Shown in pieces: positions 1 through 8,092 of a DNA stretch of 64,000 bases. The notes beneath the pieces were generated by a model that did no database searches, was not told where the DNA came from, and worked only from the letters and a program-made list of their open reading frames with translations. Numbering within the stretch: position 1 is the stretch's first letter; each line of letters begins with the position of its first letter. The DNA is from Flagellimonas hymeniacidonis (GTDB lineage Bacteria > Bacteroidota > Bacteroidia > Flavobacteriales > Flavobacteriaceae): assembly GCF_008040165.1 (NCBI RefSeq), contig NZ_VRUR01000001.1, positions 184,150-248,149 on the forward strand, given 5' to 3'. The translations under genes were made by a program, and so were the position numbers.

Positions 1-498
1 TACGCTTTTTTCGGTAACCTCGCTCACTTCTTTGTAGCTCATACCATCAACTTTATGCAATGTAAACACCACTTTTTGTGCTTCTGGAAGCTTATTAATC
101 GCGCTGAATAGAAGCTCACTTTTTTCCTTGTTTTCTAGTTGAATCCCAGGGTGATTGAATTCAGTAAAATAAGAAGATTTATCTACGGGCATTTCACCAC
201 CTGTAATCGATTGCATAAAACCAAAACGCTTCTTGGTGCTTTTCTTTCTTATAAATTCCAAACTCTTGTTCACAGAAATCCTATATATCCAAGTGGAAAG
301 TTTGGAGTCGCCCTTAAACTTTTTAATAGAATTAAACACCTCAACAAAAACTTCCTGTGCTATATCTTCAGCATCCTCCTTGTTGGGAACAAATGAGAGA
401 CAAGTATTAAAGACCTTGCCTTGATAATCATCTAACAATCTACTGTAAGCGGATTGTTTCTGCTCTCTAAGATCCGCTAAAAACTGCTTGTCCTCCAA
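1..498 (-). CDS. ECF-type RNA polymerase sigma factor, 3' end outside window
   Basis: The minus strand reads continuously from a TTG at 498 to the window edge, and an in-frame stop lies just upstream. It gives about 166 residues. Region 2 is seen around EDAEDIAQEVFVEVFNSIKK and STWIYRISVNKSLEFIRK. The start of region 4 is seen as INKLPEAQKVVFTLHKVDG followed by MSYKEVSEVTEKS, where the window ends. By family this is a sigma-70 ECF factor that directs RNA polymerase to stress or envelope promoters, usually with an anti-sigma gene downstream, which would lie outside this window. No ATG is available in frame before region 2, so the TTG start is inferred. The lipoprotein cluster starting at 626 is divergent and could be a target, but no shared promoter motif was found. 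Confidence 0.85.
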   Translation of the reverse strand, partial: MEDKQFLADLREQKQSAYSRLLDDYQGKVFNTCLSFVPNKEDAEDIAQEVFVEVFNSIKKFKGDSKLSTWIYRISVNKSLEFIRKKSTKKRFGFMQSITGGEMPVDKSSYFTEFNHPGIQLENKEKSELLFSAINKLPEAQKVVFTLHKVDGMSYKEVSEVTEKSV

Positions 499-625
499 TA
501 AATTATCAAGTTAATCTTAGTGCAATTTAGAAGGATTTTTAAAATCAGAATAGAAAAAAATCATCACTGGGCACAAGTTTTTAAAAACAACAGCATCTAA
601 ACTTAAAAAGCATAACAATCATATT

Positions 626-925
626 ATGAAGAATAGCACTTTAAAATTAGCAATCTCCATAGGAATTATTGGAATATTGACTTCTTGCAATTTAAAAGCC
701 CAGCAGCGAGAAAGAAACTCTGATAGAAGAGAACCTCCATCATTTGAAGAACTTTTAGAAAAAATGGATAAAGATGAAGATGGAAAATTATCAAAGGCAG
801 AAGTTAAAGGGCCTTTAAAAAATAATTTCGACAAAGTTGATTTGAACGAAGATGGATATATCAACGAAGAGGAATTTAAAAAAGCTCCTAAACCTAAAAG
901 ACAAGGAGGTCCCAATAGAAATTAA
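626..925 (+). CDS. Small EF-hand lipoprotein
   Basis: This is a 99-residue protein with a lipoprotein signal (LTSC, Cys at about residue 21), so it should be exported and lipid-anchored. Two EF-hand loops are visible, DKDEDGKLSKAE and DLNEDGYINEEE, each with Asp/Asn at positions 1, 3 and 5, Gly at 6 and Glu at 12. It ends in a basic, Pro-rich tail. It probably binds calcium in the periplasm or at the cell surface; the partner is unknown. It heads a same-strand run with the YHYH, YwqK-like and SCO genes (20 bp to the next gene), so it is likely co-transcribed with them. Confidence 0.85.
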   Translation: MKNSTLKLAISIGIIGILTSCNLKAQQRERNSDRREPPSFEELLEKMDKDEDGKLSKAEVKGPLKNNFDKVDLNEDGYINEEEFKKAPKPKRQGGPNRN

Positions 926-945
926 TAATTAAAAAATATAGTAGT

Positions 946-1713
946 ATGAAAACGAATCCTATTTTAAGCTTAACTATACTATTTTCAATAGCAATATTCT
1001 CCTGTTCAAACGACGCCGATGGTACATTGACAGATGATGGCACCGGGATTGATACCAATGATACAGCATTAACTGAGTTGCCCGCAGCTTTTGCAGCTTT
1101 TAATACCGAAGCAACTGATATCTACTTATCTGATGGAGGTACCACGGTCACAATAGAGACTACCGGTCTACCAAATCACGAAACCGTTTATTGGGGCGAA
1201 GGTAATGACGGTTATATAGAAGAACCAGATGTAAGACTTACTCCATCAATTATAAGCAGCAATAATAATGCAACAACAATAACTGTTGATGCCGTTCCAG
1301 ATATAGATGGCAGTACCGTGCAGACAGAATTAGGAACAATAGGAATAGCCGTTAGTGGTTCTTCCTTGTTCAATGATCAAGAAGGTGGTGGTGCACTAGA
1401 TCAAGCAGCGGCAAGTTTAGATTGGACCGGAGCACATATAGGTCCGGGTGTATACCACTATCACCTAGAACCAGTTGCTTTCTCAAATGATGATGAAAAT
1501 TTAGTTGGAGTTTTATTGGACGGTGTATTTATTTATGGACGAAAGTGTAACTCAACAGGTACCTATCCAACAGATTTAGATTCTTCCGGTGGGCATACAT
1601 CTACTACCCAGTATACAGATGGCGAAGAGGAATACCACTATCATATCATTAACGAGATTTATTCAACAACCGGTTCTTATATTGTATTTGCGGGCCCTTA
1701 TCAAGGATACTAA
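946..1713 (+). CDS. YHYH domain lipoprotein
   Basis: This is a 255-residue lipoprotein (signal ending IFSC). Two copies of the family's naming motif are visible, YHYHLEP at about residues 168-174 and YHYHII near residue 230. Between them lies a VGVLLDGVFIYGRK segment typical of YHYH proteins. The N-terminal part after the lipid anchor is acidic and Thr/Gly-rich, a likely flexible spacer. The biochemical role of the YHYH family is not established; the paired histidines suggest metal binding, which is inference. The stop codon is followed at once by the ATG of the next gene (TAAATG), which supports an operon with the YwqK-like and SCO genes. SCO proteins handle copper, so a metal-related role for the cluster is plausible. 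Confidence 0.88.
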   Translation: MKTNPILSLTILFSIAIFSCSNDADGTLTDDGTGIDTNDTALTELPAAFAAFNTEATDIYLSDGGTTVTIETTGLPNHETVYWGEGNDGYIEEPDVRLTPSIISSNNNATTITVDAVPDIDGSTVQTELGTIGIAVSGSSLFNDQEGGGALDQAAASLDWTGAHIGPGVYHYHLEPVAFSNDDENLVGVLLDGVFIYGRKCNSTGTYPTDLDSSGGHTSTTQYTDGEEEYHYHIINEIYSTTGSYIVFAGPYQGY

Positions 1714-2328
1714 ATGAAGATAATTCCTAGCATACTTTTACTGTTGTTTGTTAGCTGTATTTTGAGTTGTGAGCATAATTCAGAACCAAAAAAGAATGGT
1801 GCCAGCGAAGAAAAGATTATAGCAAATGTTCAAGTTGCGAAGGATAGTCTTGTTCTAAATGGCAACGAGGGTAATTGGTATTACAAGAACCAACTTTTTA
1901 CTGGTTATGCGGTAAAATATCATATGAATGATTCGCTACAGCAAAAAGTTGGTTTTTATGAGGGTAAAAAAATGGGGGTTGCAAAAGTGTGGTTTCCAAA
2001 CGGGATTTTAAAAATTGAATCGCATTACAATCAGAACAAACTTGTAGGCAGTTACAAAGCATGGTGGGATAATGGTGTTTTGGCTTCAAAAGCCAACTAT
2101 GTTGATGGTAAGATACAAGGGATTGAGAAAAAGTGGTATAAGACCGGTGAATTAGCAAAATCAAGGAATTTGGTAGATGGCAAAGAAATAGGTTTGCAGC
2201 AGGCATGGTTGAAAAATGGAAAGTTGTATGTAAACTATGAGGCAAAAAATGGAAGAATTTTTGGCATGAGGCGTGCCAATTCATGCTATAAACTAAAAGA
2301 TGAAGAAGTGGTACTTTCTAAAAATTAG
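1714..2328 (+). CDS. YwqK/MORN-variant repeat lipoprotein
   Basis: This is a 204-residue lipoprotein (signal ending ILSC). It carries repeated units of the type GKKMGVAKVWFPNGILK, NKLVGSYKAWWDNGVLAS and GKIQGIEKKWYKTGELAK, about 23 residues apart. This is the pattern of the YwqK family (MORN-repeat variant). Database names often call the family an antitoxin, but nothing here shows a toxin partner, so I treat that label as unproven. It begins directly after the YHYH stop codon. Its 3' end overlaps the SCO gene start by 29 bp, so translation is probably coupled. Confidence 0.85.
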   Translation: MKIIPSILLLLFVSCILSCEHNSEPKKNGASEEKIIANVQVAKDSLVLNGNEGNWYYKNQLFTGYAVKYHMNDSLQQKVGFYEGKKMGVAKVWFPNGILKIESHYNQNKLVGSYKAWWDNGVLASKANYVDGKIQGIEKKWYKTGELAKSRNLVDGKEIGLQQAWLKNGKLYVNYEAKNGRIFGMRRANSCYKLKDEEVVLSKN

Positions 2329-3001
2329 CAGCCTAAACTGTTTCTGTCTTTATTTACTTGTTTGCTTTATAAGTTGTAAAAAGGAAATCAAGAAAGAAAA
2401 TATAAAGATTGAAGAGACTAGTAGAGTTGAGCACCTACCTTATTTTGGCGATGAGACTTTTACCCCGCATTGGATAACTCCTAGAAGTAATGAAGAAAAG
2501 AGGTTTCACAAAATCCCAGATTTTAAATTGACAAATCAGCTGGGTGACACCATCACACAAAAAACATTTGACGAAAAGATTTACGTGGTAGACTTCTTTT
2601 TTACAAGTTGTCCTGGCATTTGCCTTAAAATGACCAATAATATGTCTAAAATACAGGATGCCTTTAAAGATGATTCAGAAGTATTAATACTCTCACATTC
2701 CGTAACACCAACAATAGATTCCGTATCTGTTTTAAAAGCATATGCCAACAAATATGATGTTATAGATAATAAATGGCATTTAGCAACAGGTGATAAAGTG
2801 GAGATATACAATCTTGGCAGGGACCATTATTTTGTGGAAAATGATTTAGGCGAACCAAAGAGTGTTGATGATTTTTTACACACAGAAAACTTTTTATTGA
2901 TAGATAAAAACAAGCATATTAGAGGCATTTACAATGGATTGAACAGATCATCCATAGCACAGTTAATAATAGATATTAAAGCTTTAAAAAAAGAGTTTTA
3001 A
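2300..3001 (+). CDS. SCO1/SenC family copper chaperone-like lipoprotein
   Basis: This is a 233-residue thioredoxin-fold protein with a lipoprotein signal (FISC). The metal site CPGIC (CxxxC) is present after the strand KIYVVDFFFTS, and a downstream His lies in FLHTENFLLID, matching the SCO Cu ligands. The segment IPDFKLTNQLGD is the usual start of the fold. SCO proteins deliver copper to, or reduce thiols of, the CuA site of cytochrome oxidase at the outer face of the inner membrane. No oxidase genes lie in this window, so the target is not shown. The start overlaps the YwqK-like gene by 29 bp; a later start would lose the signal peptide, so this one is preferred. Confidence 0.9.
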   Translation: MKKWYFLKISSLNCFCLYLLVCFISCKKEIKKENIKIEETSRVEHLPYFGDETFTPHWITPRSNEEKRFHKIPDFKLTNQLGDTITQKTFDEKIYVVDFFFTSCPGICLKMTNNMSKIQDAFKDDSEVLILSHSVTPTIDSVSVLKAYANKYDVIDNKWHLATGDKVEIYNLGRDHYFVENDLGEPKSVDDFLHTENFLLIDKNKHIRGIYNGLNRSSIAQLIIDIKALKKEF

Positions 3002-3009
3002 TTCTTATT

Positions 3010-4125
3010 CTATAAGTTGAGCCATTGCTTAAACTCTGAGGCTCTGTTCTTGCTGATTATAATATCGACCTCGGAGTTGGGGTCCACTAAAATCTTTAGT
3101 TGATTATTTCCATATTTTATAATCTTACCAATTGATGAGATAGCCACTATGAACTGACGATTGGCTCGGTAAAAATGTGATTCATCCAGATTTGAAAATA
3201 ATTCATCCAAGCTCAAATTAGAGGTAGATCTACTTTCATCAAAACAAACAATATAAGTAATAGTGCTTTCCATAAAAACATATGCTATATCATCCGTAGA
3301 AATCGGTTTGAGCTCATTCCTAACATAGGTAAGAATTCTCTTCTTTCCTTTTTCTGCACTTATTTTTTTAGACTCGGGTTTAGTACTTTCAGTTACTTTT
3401 TGTTGATAATTGTCCAATGCCCTGTTTAATTTGGCCAAACTAACCACCTCATCTTCCAACTTTTCGTTTTTGACCTCCAATCTTTTTTCATACGAGCTTC
3501 CTATAAGTCTTACCATAATTACAGAGCAAAGGATTATAGCAAAACCCATGATTATAAAAATGGTGTAAAACTTGTTGCGTAAATCGTCTATTTGATTGGA
3601 TATTTTTTTCACATTGGCATGTGCTCCAATAATCCAATCTGAATTTTCTACAGGATATAAGTAAATGATTTCCGAGGCTTTTTCTTCCTCATTAAAGTCT
3701 CTTATTCCCCCAAAACTCTTTTTGCTGGTCAATAAATCGTAAAAATCTTCAGGCGTCAAATCACCATCAACTGTAGATACCGAAGATTGATTTGGGCTTA
3801 CCTGTTGCCCAACTCTTGTAATATCCGGATGACATATTTCCTTTCCAGACCAGTCGAACATACATATAAAACCATTTTCAGTATCTGTATTTTCAATGCT
3901 TTCCTGGACGTTTTTAATTACCACGTCTTTATCCAATCCGCTAGCCAATTGAAAGCCAATCAAACTGGCTACCTCTTTTGCTTCTCTTTTACTGGACTCT
4001 AGCTGGGTTTCTAAAAACTGATTGGCACTTACTTTAATAAAGGATTTTACGGCAATTCCTGCAATTAAAATAAAAACAGCAGTAATTGCCAAAAAAGTAA
4101 AAAAATAAAGTTTGTCCTTTCGCAT
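3010..4125 (-). CDS. Membrane-bound Cache-type sensor with LytTR DNA-binding domain
   Basis: The 371-residue protein has an N-terminal membrane helix (residues 7-28), a periplasmic sensor region of about 155 residues with Cache-like features (NGFICMFDWSGKEICHPD, then ENSDWIIGAHANV), and a second helix at about 188-207. A coiled coil follows (215-245), then a C-terminal LytTR DNA-binding domain (about 265-371, with IAYVFMESTITYIVC and FYRANRQFIVAISSIGKI). There is no kinase or receiver domain, so it appears to sense an external ligand and bind DNA directly from the membrane as a one-component regulator. It converges on the SCO gene (8 bp gap). The divergent gene at 4322 is a possible target. 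Confidence 0.85.
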   Translation of the reverse strand: MRKDKLYFFTFLAITAVFILIAGIAVKSFIKVSANQFLETQLESSKREAKEVASLIGFQLASGLDKDVVIKNVQESIENTDTENGFICMFDWSGKEICHPDITRVGQQVSPNQSSVSTVDGDLTPEDFYDLLTSKKSFGGIRDFNEEEKASEIIYLYPVENSDWIIGAHANVKKISNQIDDLRNKFYTIFIIMGFAIILCSVIMVRLIGSSYEKRLEVKNEKLEDEVVSLAKLNRALDNYQQKVTESTKPESKKISAEKGKKRILTYVRNELKPISTDDIAYVFMESTITYIVCFDESRSTSNLSLDELFSNLDESHFYRANRQFIVAISSIGKIIKYGNNQLKILVDPNSEVDIIISKNRASEFKQWLNL

Positions 4126-4321
4126 TGTTCAAAGATTCCGTGCAACTATGGCTAATATAAAAGATAAGTTTTAAAATTTAGAAAACTGGCCGGTCCTTAT
4201 ACATCCCTTTTTTATTCCTTTTTAAACTCTAAAATTCCCTTTCACAAACCTTTTTAGTGATTCACGCAAGGTTTATTAATTGATTTGTGCTGTAATTAAC
4301 ATCTAAAAAAAAGAATCAAAA

Positions 4322-5869
4322 ATGAAAAAGTATTTATTTATTTCCGCATTACTTCTTACAGCATGGAGCTGTTCTGAAGACGATATTAACGATATCCCGG
4401 ATGACGCCCCTGCACCTCCTCCAGAGGAACCAACAGGTCAAGCATCTGTAGTGTTAAATGAGGTTGCTTATTTAAATGGATCCGTTGAAATTTTCAACAA
4501 TGGTGATGTGAATGTAGACCTTAGTGATTACTTCTTATGTTTAGGACCTGGAACTTATAGAAGAATAGGCGATTTAGAATTACAGGGCAATGTCGACTTA
4601 GCTCCAGATGAGTATTTGGTCATCAATTATAACATGCCCTCTGCGGCGGGTGGATTGGGCCTTTATATCAATAATACTGATTTTACAAGCGCCTCGACTA
4701 TTGCAGATTTTGTGCAGTGGGGAGATGCAGGAAGTGCACGTGAAAATGTTGCCGCTGCTGCCGGCATATGGACAACAGGTGATTTTATTCCTGTTGTTGG
4801 CAGTACCGATAACAGTATAGCTTATGATGGCACTGGAAATGCTGCCTCAGATTGGACAGAAACTACAACGCCCACCTTAGGTTCTGAAAATTCTACAACA
4901 GCGCCAGAACCTACTGCCTCCATTGTGTTGAATGAGGTTGGATATTTAAACAACGATATTGAACTCTATAACAACGGAGATATAGCTGTTGATGTAAGTG
5001 ATTATTTCTTATGCCTTGGTCCTGGCACTTATAGAAAAATAGGTGACCTAACCGTTGTAGGGAATTTGAATTTAGAACCAGGGGATTTCTTAAGCATAGC
5101 TTATGACATGCCAAATGCTGAAGGAGGCATTGGTCTTTATGCCAACAATTTAGGTTTTGGCGATGCCGCCAATATTCGCGATTTTGTTCAATGGGGTGCC
5201 GCAGACAGTCCAAGGGAAAATGTTGCTGTAGAAGCTGGTATTTGGACCGCTGGGGAATATGTAATGGTAGTTGGAAATGCAGATAACAGCATTGCTTACG
5301 ATGGACAAGGAAATAGTGCAACAGATTGGTCCGAGACCACAACGACCACTTTTGGGGAATCAAACACTTTTACTGCTCCTGAGATTAGATCAATTGTCAT
5401 TAACGAAGTGGAATATTTAGTGGATGATCAAATTGAACTGTACAACAACGGCAACCAAACCGTGGACCTATCTACCTACTGGATGTGTTTTGGTCCAGGT
5501 CAATATTTTAGAATTGGGGATGTAGCAATGACCACTGTGGTAAGTGGTTCTACAAACTTGGCGCCAGGAGAGTTTCTTGTAATTTCTCCGGCAACCCTGG
5601 AAGCACCTGATGATGCTGGTGGTCTTGGTCTTTACGCTAATAACAGCGGCTTTGGAGATGCTGAAAACATTAGAAGCTTTGTACAATGGGGTGCGTCTGG
5701 TAATGCTAGAGAATCTGTAGCTGTTGAAGCCGGTATATGGGACGCAGGTGGATTTGTACCTAACGTGGCTTCAGGGTCCAGTATATCTTATGATGGAGAA
5801 GGGAAAACATCATCCGATTGGGGCGAAGACGACAGCCCAACACTTGGAGAAGGAAATTCTGCCTTATGA
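4322..5869 (+). CDS. Lipoprotein with three lamin-tail-like repeats
   Basis: This is a 515-residue lipoprotein (signal ending AWSC) with an acidic, Pro-rich linker and then three similar units of about 150 residues, starting near residues 42, 198 and 355. Each unit opens with VxLNEVxYL or IVINEVEYL, then IELYNNGD.x.VDLSxY and CLGPGTYRxIGDL, and closes with ENVAxxAGIW and SIAYDGxGN. The NEV..ELYNNG..VDLS core matches the lamin tail domain, an Ig-like beta sandwich common in Bacteroidota surface and secreted proteins. It is probably a surface-displayed binding protein; its ligand is unknown. A small lipoprotein gene follows 40 bp later, then a strong terminator, so the two form one unit. Confidence 0.85.
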   Translation: MKKYLFISALLLTAWSCSEDDINDIPDDAPAPPPEEPTGQASVVLNEVAYLNGSVEIFNNGDVNVDLSDYFLCLGPGTYRRIGDLELQGNVDLAPDEYLVINYNMPSAAGGLGLYINNTDFTSASTIADFVQWGDAGSARENVAAAAGIWTTGDFIPVVGSTDNSIAYDGTGNAASDWTETTTPTLGSENSTTAPEPTASIVLNEVGYLNNDIELYNNGDIAVDVSDYFLCLGPGTYRKIGDLTVVGNLNLEPGDFLSIAYDMPNAEGGIGLYANNLGFGDAANIRDFVQWGAADSPRENVAVEAGIWTAGEYVMVVGNADNSIAYDGQGNSATDWSETTTTTFGESNTFTAPEIRSIVINEVEYLVDDQIELYNNGNQTVDLSTYWMCFGPGQYFRIGDVAMTTVVSGSTNLAPGEFLVISPATLEAPDDAGGLGLYANNSGFGDAENIRSFVQWGASGNARESVAVEAGIWDAGGFVPNVASGSSISYDGEGKTSSDWGEDDSPTLGEGNSAL

Positions 5870-5909
5870 TAAATACTTCACCAAATAATTAATATCTAAA
5901 AATCAACCC

Positions 5910-6086
5910 ATGAAAAACTTAAAACTAATTGCAACTATAACTGTGAAAGTCCTTATAGTCCTAATCCTTGTAATGAATATAAGTTGTGATGACGATGATG
6001 ACAGCTCATACGGAGGCCTTATAACGCCCGAGCATTACATTGATTTGGCTACGCTTGATTCCGGGGAAATAGATTGCTATGTCTAA
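5910..6086 (+). CDS. Small 58-residue lipoprotein
   Basis: An ATG at 5910 opens a 58-residue reading frame ending at 6086. It has Lys residues at the N terminus, a hydrophobic stretch, and the lipobox-like NISC followed by five Asp residues, the usual acidic motif after the lipidated Cys in Bacteroidota surface lipoproteins. The mature part is only about 33 residues (GGLITPEHYIDLATLDSGEI and a final Cys). It lies 40 bp after the lamin-tail-like lipoprotein gene and just before a terminator, so it is probably co-transcribed. The function is unknown. Signal peptide, lipobox and context support it as real despite its length. Confidence 0.6.
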   Translation: MKNLKLIATITVKVLIVLILVMNISCDDDDDSSYGGLITPEHYIDLATLDSGEIDCYV

Positions 6087-6113
6087 AATCGATTTTCCAG
6101 TTTAGTTGTTGAC

Positions 6114-6165
6114 AACCCATAGGAGTTCGGAATTCCCCGAGTATTGCTCCTATGGGTTATTTTTA
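6114..6165 (+). terminator. Rho-independent terminator
   Basis: A perfect 12-bp stem (AACCCATAGGAG at 6114-6125 pairing with 6147-6158) encloses a 21-base loop and is followed by ATTTTTAT. It ends the lamin-tail/small lipoprotein unit. Confidence 0.85.
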
Positions 6166-6234
6166 TACTTTGCCCAATAAAACACAACCACTTAAAATAA
6201 AAATAGGTTATCATTAATCTAGATACAGTAAGCA

Positions 6235-6672
6235 ATGACTGTAAAAAAGAAAATCTTCATAACGTTTTTAGCATCCTTTTGTTTAGGCCTTGTCTACTAT
6301 ATTCTAGTAAAATTCAATGAAGAACCTAACCAAAACTCCATTACCGCAGAAACGGAGATAAGGATTAATTCAACAGATTTATTAACTTCATTTATATCTG
6401 ATGAAACACTCGCCAACAAAACTTTTGTCGAAAAAATAATAGAAGTTGAAGGTATCGTCAAAGAGGTTACTTTCTTTAATAATAGATATACTGTATTATT
6501 GCAAGGTGGTGAAGAGTATATGTGTATTATGTGCGATATGAAAGAAAATCAAATTGAACAAATAAAAACACTCACCAAAGGAGACACAGTGGTCCTTAAA
6601 GGAATATGTAAAGGTTTTTTGATGGACGCTATATTGCTGAACTGTGTATTGTTAAACCAAACCAATGAATAA
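6235..6672 (+). CDS. OB-fold (tRNA_anti-like) membrane-anchored protein
   Basis: The 145-residue protein has an N-terminal membrane anchor (residues 6-26). The rest looks like the tRNA_anti-like OB fold found in Bacteroidota: IIEVEGIVKEVTFFNNRYTV, then LLQGGEEYMCIMCDM, then TKGDTVVLKGICKGFLMD and a Cys near the end. The family is annotated from fold only; ligand and role are not known. It overlaps the following YceI gene by 8 bp and is one operon with it and the DUF5777 barrel gene. Confidence 0.8.
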   Translation: MTVKKKIFITFLASFCLGLVYYILVKFNEEPNQNSITAETEIRINSTDLLTSFISDETLANKTFVEKIIEVEGIVKEVTFFNNRYTVLLQGGEEYMCIMCDMKENQIEQIKTLTKGDTVVLKGICKGFLMDAILLNCVLLNQTNE

Positions 6673-7213
6673 ACTAACCCTATTTGCCATAATTCTTGTT
6701 TCGCAGGTTTGTTTTGGACAAAAAGCAAATCGTGTAATCACCAAGCAAGGGCAAATAACTTTTTTTTCATATACTTCTGTTGAAGATATTGAAGCCAGCA
6801 ACAATCAGGTTTTAAGCATAGTAGACTTATCCAGTAAAGAAGTGGCCATTAGTATGCTGATGCGCACATTTGTTTTCAGGAAAGCACTAATGCAAGAACA
6901 TTTTAATGAAAGCTATATTGAATCTGACATTTATCCCAAAGCTACATTTGAGGGGGAAATACAGGATTTTGATACAAGTTTACCTCCTTTACAAACCAAA
7001 TTGGTCAAAGGAAAAATAACAATTCATGGTGTCACCAAAGAAGTTGAGATAAAAACTCAGATTGAGTATGTAAATAATGTCCTGGTTTTATCAGGAAATC
7101 TAAATCTGACAGTGGCAGATTTCAAAATCAAAATACCACCAATTGTAGCAGGAAATATTGCAAAAACGATACAAGTAAAATTTAGATTTGAATATCAGCC
7201 TTATGAAAACTAA
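6665..7213 (+). CDS. YceI family secreted lipid-binding-like protein
   Basis: This is a 182-residue protein with a cleavable signal peptide (LFAIILVSQVCFGQ). Lipocalin-like YceI features are seen: GQITFFSYTSVEDIEASNNQ near the start, the SYIESDIYPKATFEG segment, TKLVKGKITIHGVTKEVEIK, and a C-terminal VKFRFEYQP strand. YceI proteins bind isoprenoid or other hydrophobic molecules in the periplasm; the ligand here is unknown. It is flanked by the OB-fold and DUF5777 genes with overlaps on both sides, so translation is coupled. Confidence 0.9.
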   Translation: MNKLTLFAIILVSQVCFGQKANRVITKQGQITFFSYTSVEDIEASNNQVLSIVDLSSKEVAISMLMRTFVFRKALMQEHFNESYIESDIYPKATFEGEIQDFDTSLPPLQTKLVKGKITIHGVTKEVEIKTQIEYVNNVLVLSGNLNLTVADFKIKIPPIVAGNIAKTIQVKFRFEYQPYEN

Positions 7214-8090
7214 AATTTCCTTTGTTTTTCTTTTTTTGGGTGCAGGAGTACTTAATCTTCTAATAGCACAAGATTTATTGCAATCACTGGACAAAGAGTT
7301 TCCGGACAGTAAACAATTTACAGAAGCTACTTTTAAGACCACCCGAATAGCTTTAGGGCATTCCATAGAAACAAGAAAAAAGGGAATAATGGAAATTTCA
7401 GCCAATTCAAGGTTTTGGAATATTCCGCAACGCACTCAGGGGTTTTTAGCAGATAGAATCAGTACCAGATTTGGTGTGTCTTATGCTTTTTCAGATAGAC
7501 TTACTTTTGGTAGTGGCATAACCACATTTGATGGAATTTTTGACACCTATTTTAAATACAAGCTTGTGCAGCAAGTTAGTAACGGCAAAGGCTCTCCTTT
7601 TACAATAACGCTTGCACAAAATGCCAGCCTTAGAACAAATCCCAATAGAAGTATTAATGCAAGTACAGGTTTTTCAGATAAATTAGCATTTACTTCACAA
7701 GCCTTAATAGCCCGTAAGTTTACTAGAAATTTCTCACTACAGGCATCACCTACTTTCATTTATAGAAATTCTTCAAGAAATATAAGTGATCCAACTAATC
7801 ATTTTGCCGTGGGTATTGGGGGTAGGTATAAAATAGGTGGTCATTTATCAATATCAACAGAATACTATTATTTGGCCAATCCATTAGAGTCTGTAAATAC
7901 TTTTGACCCCTTTGCAATAGGTGTAAACTGGGAGTTAACAGATCTAATGCTTCAATTTCATCTTTCCAATGCGCCAAACATTGCAGAAGATGCCTTTATT
8001 ACGCAAACTCGAAACAATTTTAATACGAGAGATGGCAATCTTTTCTTCGGATTCAATGCTATTTTCATATTACACTTGAAGAAAAAATAA
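7203..8090 (+). CDS. DUF5777 family outer-membrane beta-barrel protein
   Basis: The 295-residue product starts best at the ATG at 7203, directly before a signal peptide (FVFLFLGAGVLNLLIAQD); an ATG at 7188 would add five residues. The body has alternating beta-strand patterns, for example RFGVSYAFSDRLTFGSGI, FSLQASPTFIYRNS, HFAVGIGGRYKIGGHLSI and NLFFGFNAIFILHL at the end, as in outer-membrane barrels. DUF5777 proteins are often beside YceI genes in Flavobacteria, as here (11 bp overlap). Transport or binding function is unknown. It converges on the TonB receptor gene with only 2 bp between. Confidence 0.8.
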   Translation: MKTKISFVFLFLGAGVLNLLIAQDLLQSLDKEFPDSKQFTEATFKTTRIALGHSIETRKKGIMEISANSRFWNIPQRTQGFLADRISTRFGVSYAFSDRLTFGSGITTFDGIFDTYFKYKLVQQVSNGKGSPFTITLAQNASLRTNPNRSINASTGFSDKLAFTSQALIARKFTRNFSLQASPTFIYRNSSRNISDPTNHFAVGIGGRYKIGGHLSISTEYYYLANPLESVNTFDPFAIGVNWELTDLMLQFHLSNAPNIAEDAFITQTRNNFNTRDGNLFFGFNAIFILHLKKK

Positions 8091-8092
8091 TA

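Noticed and set aside
4911-5363. 150-codon minus-strand frame inside the lamin-tail-like gene
   Set aside because: Antisense shadow of a repeat-containing lipoprotein gene, with His/Gln/Leu-rich product and no family features.
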